NCBI RefSeq assembly: GCF_023614525.1
Contig: NZ_CP097885.1
Location: 432,501-496,500, forward strand
Reading direction: 5' to 3'
Length of the DNA: 64,000 bases
Source: Peptoniphilus genitalis
GTDB lineage: Bacteria > Bacillota > Clostridia > Tissierellales > Peptoniphilaceae
Position numbers and translations under genes: made by a program. Below, piece by piece: positions 61,702 to 64,000 of the stretch (within the stretch, counting starts at the first letter, position 1; the number at the start of each line of letters is the position of its first letter). The notes under the pieces were generated by a model that worked only from the letters and a program-made list of their open reading frames with translations, was not told the origin of the DNA and did not search any database.

Positions 61702-62154
61702 TTAAGTTTTATCTCTATTAGTCTCCTTTGAATTAATGAAATAAATCATAAATATTGAAACTAATGTCGAATTCAAAAATGCCATTGGCAAGGTGTAAAT
61801 TTTAAGACTATAAATATATCTTTTTAAGGCAATCCAAATTATAAAAATTATTATTGTAAAAAATATATTTAGTTTACTTCTAAAGAATCTTTTTATTATC
61901 TCTATAACTTTATATTGTAGTGCTAAGATACAAAAACTTGTACAATTTACAAAAAGTCTAACAAAAGCAGATATGTCTAAAAGTATAAAATCTTTATTTG
62001 AATTTTTATCCATAAATTCTATAACCCTGCTCTTATCATAGGGTTGAATAGTTTGTTTTGGTAAATCCAAAATATCGCTATGATAAAATAAAATAAAAAT
62101 AAAAAATAAAAAGAATATCAAATAGACTATATTTCCAAATTTTCTATATTTCAT
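61702..62154 (-). CDS. Small polytopic membrane protein, unknown
   Basis: This 150-aa protein has about four hydrophobic helices (NIVYLIFFLFFIFILFYHS, FVRLFVNCTSFCILALQ, LNIFFTIIIFIIWIALK, FLNSTLVSIFMIYFI). No family recognised. Its ATG shares one base with the TAA stop of the preceding secreted-protein gene (TAATG), so the two are translationally coupled and probably function together. Confidence 0.6.
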   Translation of the reverse strand: MKYRKFGNIVYLIFFLFFIFILFYHSDILDLPKQTIQPYDKSRVIEFMDKNSNKDFILLDISAFVRLFVNCTSFCILALQYKVIEIIKRFFRSKLNIFFTIIIFIIWIALKRYIYSLKIYTLPMAFLNSTLVSIFMIYFINSKETNRDKT

Positions 62155-62831
62155 TATTTAAACTCAGTATAATTTACATCTGAAGCGTTTTGTGGAATTA
62201 TAATATTATATCTATTGCACCATCCTGTAACAACTGACGCAGTCGTACCATCTATTCTACTGTATGTATTAATAATTTTAGCATGACGACCGCAATTATT
62301 AATGTTCGTAATTGACATTCCCTTTGAAATACTTTCTAAATTAAATAAAAAAGAAGAAACGCCTCCTGTTCTAGGCAAATACCCCAATGTAGCTTTGACT
62401 ATATCTCCCATTGAAAAAGATGTCCATTCAAATACAAAATCTATTGTTTTTGGTTTATCAAGATAAGTCACTATCGCTTCAGTTGATTCATATCCATTTA
62501 CTGTATTAAGGTATGATACTACACCTCCCTTAGGTGCTATATAACTTTGTGAATATGGCTTTATATACTTAACTCCATATTTTATTGCATATTTAGTTCT
62601 AATTGAGTCTTCAATTTCTGGATAAATTATCTCCTCATATACATCCAACATTTCTACTGCATCTTGCTCTTCTAGTTGTTTTAATATATTCTCTCTTTCT
62701 TTCTCCTTTTCAATTTCTATCTCATCTATCATTTGTTTTTCATAATCCGCATTATCTTGATTACTTGCAAATACATGGACAGGCATTAAAAACAATATGG
62801 CTATAACTATCATCTTAAATTTAACTTTCAT
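62154..62831 (-). CDS. Secreted protein of unknown function
   Basis: This 225-aa protein has a signal peptide (residues 1-22, ending VFAS), a short highly charged helix (QMIDEIEIEKEKERENILKQ), then a region rich in Tyr, Ser, Thr and Gly. The two cysteines near the C-terminus (NNCGRHA and TGWCNRYN) could form a disulfide. No family recognised. A clear AAGGAG site precedes the ATG. It is the first gene of a two-gene unit with the small membrane protein; the pair looks like a secreted effector with a membrane partner, but this is only a guess. Confidence 0.6.
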   Translation of the reverse strand: MKVKFKMIVIAILFLMPVHVFASNQDNADYEKQMIDEIEIEKEKERENILKQLEEQDAVEMLDVYEEIIYPEIEDSIRTKYAIKYGVKYIKPYSQSYIAPKGGVVSYLNTVNGYESTEAIVTYLDKPKTIDFVFEWTSFSMGDIVKATLGYLPRTGGVSSFLFNLESISKGMSITNINNCGRHAKIINTYSRIDGTTASVVTGWCNRYNIIIPQNASDVNYTEFK

Positions 62832-62937
62832 TATTTTTCACTCCTTGATAATATCAAAATATTACTTAACTATATTGCACTAACAAATTCACCTTGCAAT
62901 CATTTTATACCCAAAATAATATATTTTAATAAAAACT

Positions 62938-62973
62938 AAAAAAGACTTTAGCAAATTATAAATCACTAAAGTC
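62938..62973 (-). terminator. Terminator of the purine permease gene
   Basis: Perfect stem GACTTTAG/CTAAAGTC followed by six T on the minus strand, 17 nt after the stop codon. Confidence 0.88.
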
Positions 62974-62989
62974 CTAAAAATACTTTTTA

Positions 62990-64000
62990 TTAAAATGGCA
63001 ATATTGGTCTTAAATATCTTAGTGTAAAGATAAGCGCCAATAAATACATTACAGGTGAAACTTCTTTTCCACGTCCTGTTGCTACTTTTAAGATTACATA
63101 AGAGATCATTCCCACAGAAATACCTTCTGCAATTGAATATGCAAAGGGCATTGTAACCATTGTCAAAAAGGCTGGAACTGATTCTGTGTAGTCATCTAAT
63201 TTTATTTGATTAATTGGACTAATCATAAAAAGTCCTACCATAACAAGAGCAGCTGATGTTGCTTGTGCTGGCACAATTGAAAAAATCGGGAATAAAAATA
63301 GGGATACAAAGAAGAAGAAGGCACAAGATAGTGATGTAAGTCCAGTTCTTCCTCCGTCAGCTACACCTGATGCAGATTCAACAAAAGTTGTAACTGTAGA
63401 TGTACCTAGTAGGGCACCCACCACTGTACCAATGGCATCAGATAAAAGGGCACGACCAACACCTGGTAGGTTTCCATCTTTATCGATTAAGCCTGCCTTA
63501 GTTGCAACTCCAGTTAAGGTTCCCACTGTATCAAATAAGTCTACAAACAAAAATGTAAACATTACTGAAAACATATCAAAGGTAAATAAATCTCCCCAGT
63601 GAAGTTTAAAGGCAACAGGGCTAAGTGATGGTGGAAGTGAGAATAACATTCCTCCAGGTAAGTGACTAACTCCCAAGATAAGAGCAAGTACAGTTCCTGT
63701 TATAATTCCATATAAAAGTGCTCCCTTGACATTTTTTGCTGTCAAAAGTGCCATGACCATAAGTGATACTATAAAAACAAGAGATGGTCTTGATGCAATT
63801 TCTCCAAGAGAAATTAAAGTTGCGTCATTATTTACAATAATTCCTGCTGAAATAAGTCCAACTAGGGTTATAAATAATCCTATACCAACAGATACTGCAT
63901 TCTTAAGTGACATTGGTATTGAAGTAAATATTGCTTCACGAATGTTAAAGAAGCTCATCACTATAAAGATGATACCTTCTAAGAATACTGCCGTTAAGGC
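62990..64000 (-). CDS. NCS2/AzgA-type purine permease, 5' end cut by window
   Basis: At least 337 codons are open to the window edge. The frame continues upstream of the first in-frame GTG with ALTAVFLEGIIFIVM, a typical internal segment of AzgA-like guanine/hypoxanthine permeases, so the true start lies beyond 64000. Other features are the helices around FTFLFVDLFDTVGTLTGVATKAGL, DAIGTVVGALLGTSTVTTFVESASGV (cited in parts) and GGRTGLTSL, the substrate-binding regions of this family. It probably imports hypoxanthine, guanine or adenine, complementing hpt. Confidence 0.9.
   Translation of the reverse strand, partial: ALTAVFLEGIIFIVMSFFNIREAIFTSIPMSLKNAVSVGIGLFITLVGLISAGIIVNNDATLISLGEIASRPSLVFIVSLMVMALLTAKNVKGALLYGIITGTVLALILGVSHLPGGMLFSLPPSLSPVAFKLHWGDLFTFDMFSVMFTFLFVDLFDTVGTLTGVATKAGLIDKDGNLPGVGRALLSDAIGTVVGALLGTSTVTTFVESASGVADGGRTGLTSLSCAFFFFVSLFLFPIFSIVPAQATSAALVMVGLFMISPINQIKLDDYTESVPAFLTMVTMPFAYSIAEGISVGMISYVILKVATGRGKEVSPVMYLLALIFTLRYLRPILPF

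Noticed and set aside
1-64000. tRNA, rRNA genes, CRISPR arrays and intact insertion sequences
   Set aside because: No tRNA T-loop signatures in a foldable setting, no regularly spaced short repeats and no transposase frames were found.

Overview
The window is AT-rich DNA from a Gram-positive, non-sporulating anaerobe of the Firmicutes. Housekeeping gene order, SLH-domain surface proteins, stalk-domain (copper-amine-oxidase-N-like) proteins and very AT-rich intergenic DNA point to a Gram-positive anaerobic coccus of the Tissierellia/Peptoniphilaceae type (Peptoniphilus, Anaerococcus, Finegoldia relatives). The genus is an inference. Almost everything up to 40 kb and from 43.6 to 53.6 kb lies on the minus strand. 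No tRNA, rRNA or CRISPR array was seen.

1-3.1 kb is a heavy-metal efflux operon read leftward: an ArsR/CadC-type repressor, two identical free-standing HMA metallochaperone genes and a P1B-type Cd/Zn ATPase without its own HMA domain. A perfect 337-bp tandem duplication made the second HMA copy and left a 26-codon stub of the ATPase between the copies. 3.1-3.8 kb holds gene debris: a DUF1413-like remnant, the C-terminus of a serine recombinase joined to the N-terminus of an XRE regulator, and two strong hairpins.

3.8-35.6 kb is the conjugation region of an integrative element of the Tn1549 / C. difficile CD1107-CD1845 type. In transcription order it runs CD1845-like, RepA, DnaC-like ATPase, PcfB, BRO-type protein, VirD4, cargo (ClbS/DfsB-like, PIN-domain protein), SSB, Maff2, VirB6, a small coiled-coil protein, PrgI, VirB4, NlpC/P60, DUF4315, an LRR/coiled-coil surface protein, DUF4366, cargo AbiEi/AbiEii, topoisomerase III, C5 methyltransferase, cargo alpha/beta hydrolase, the giant methylase-helicase, and a second SSB-like protein. 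The transfer channel, coupling protein, cell-wall hydrolase and DNA-processing enzymes are present. No relaxase and no intact integrase are visible, so they lie left of the window or have been lost.

35.6-53.6 kb is chromosomal housekeeping DNA with the classical B. subtilis yabN-to-lysS order but without its sporulation genes: yabN-like, hup, rqcP, divIC-like, S1 protein, tilS, hpt, ftsH, then pbp1A and bioY on the plus strand, then coaX, dusB, greA, lysS. Next come a DapF-like epimerase, metK under a SAM-I riboswitch, and an AEC transporter. LysRS carries a C-terminal Trbp111/EMAP tRNA-binding domain.

53.6-64 kb encodes envelope functions: stalk-domain protein, DUF1858 protein, YcdB/YcdC secreted protein, polysaccharide deacetylase, an SLH protein co-transcribed with gltX, a small unknown secreted/membrane pair, and a purine permease cut by the window edge.

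The most interesting signals are intrinsic terminators placed directly before start codons (repA, helicase, topB, ssb, tilS, deacetylase), with closely related leaders at repA and the helicase; a greA leader with a terminator just after a consensus promoter; a shared C-terminal tail on the helicase and the distal SSB-like protein; and a PIN-zinc-ribbon gene next to a ClbS-like gene as possible defence cargo.
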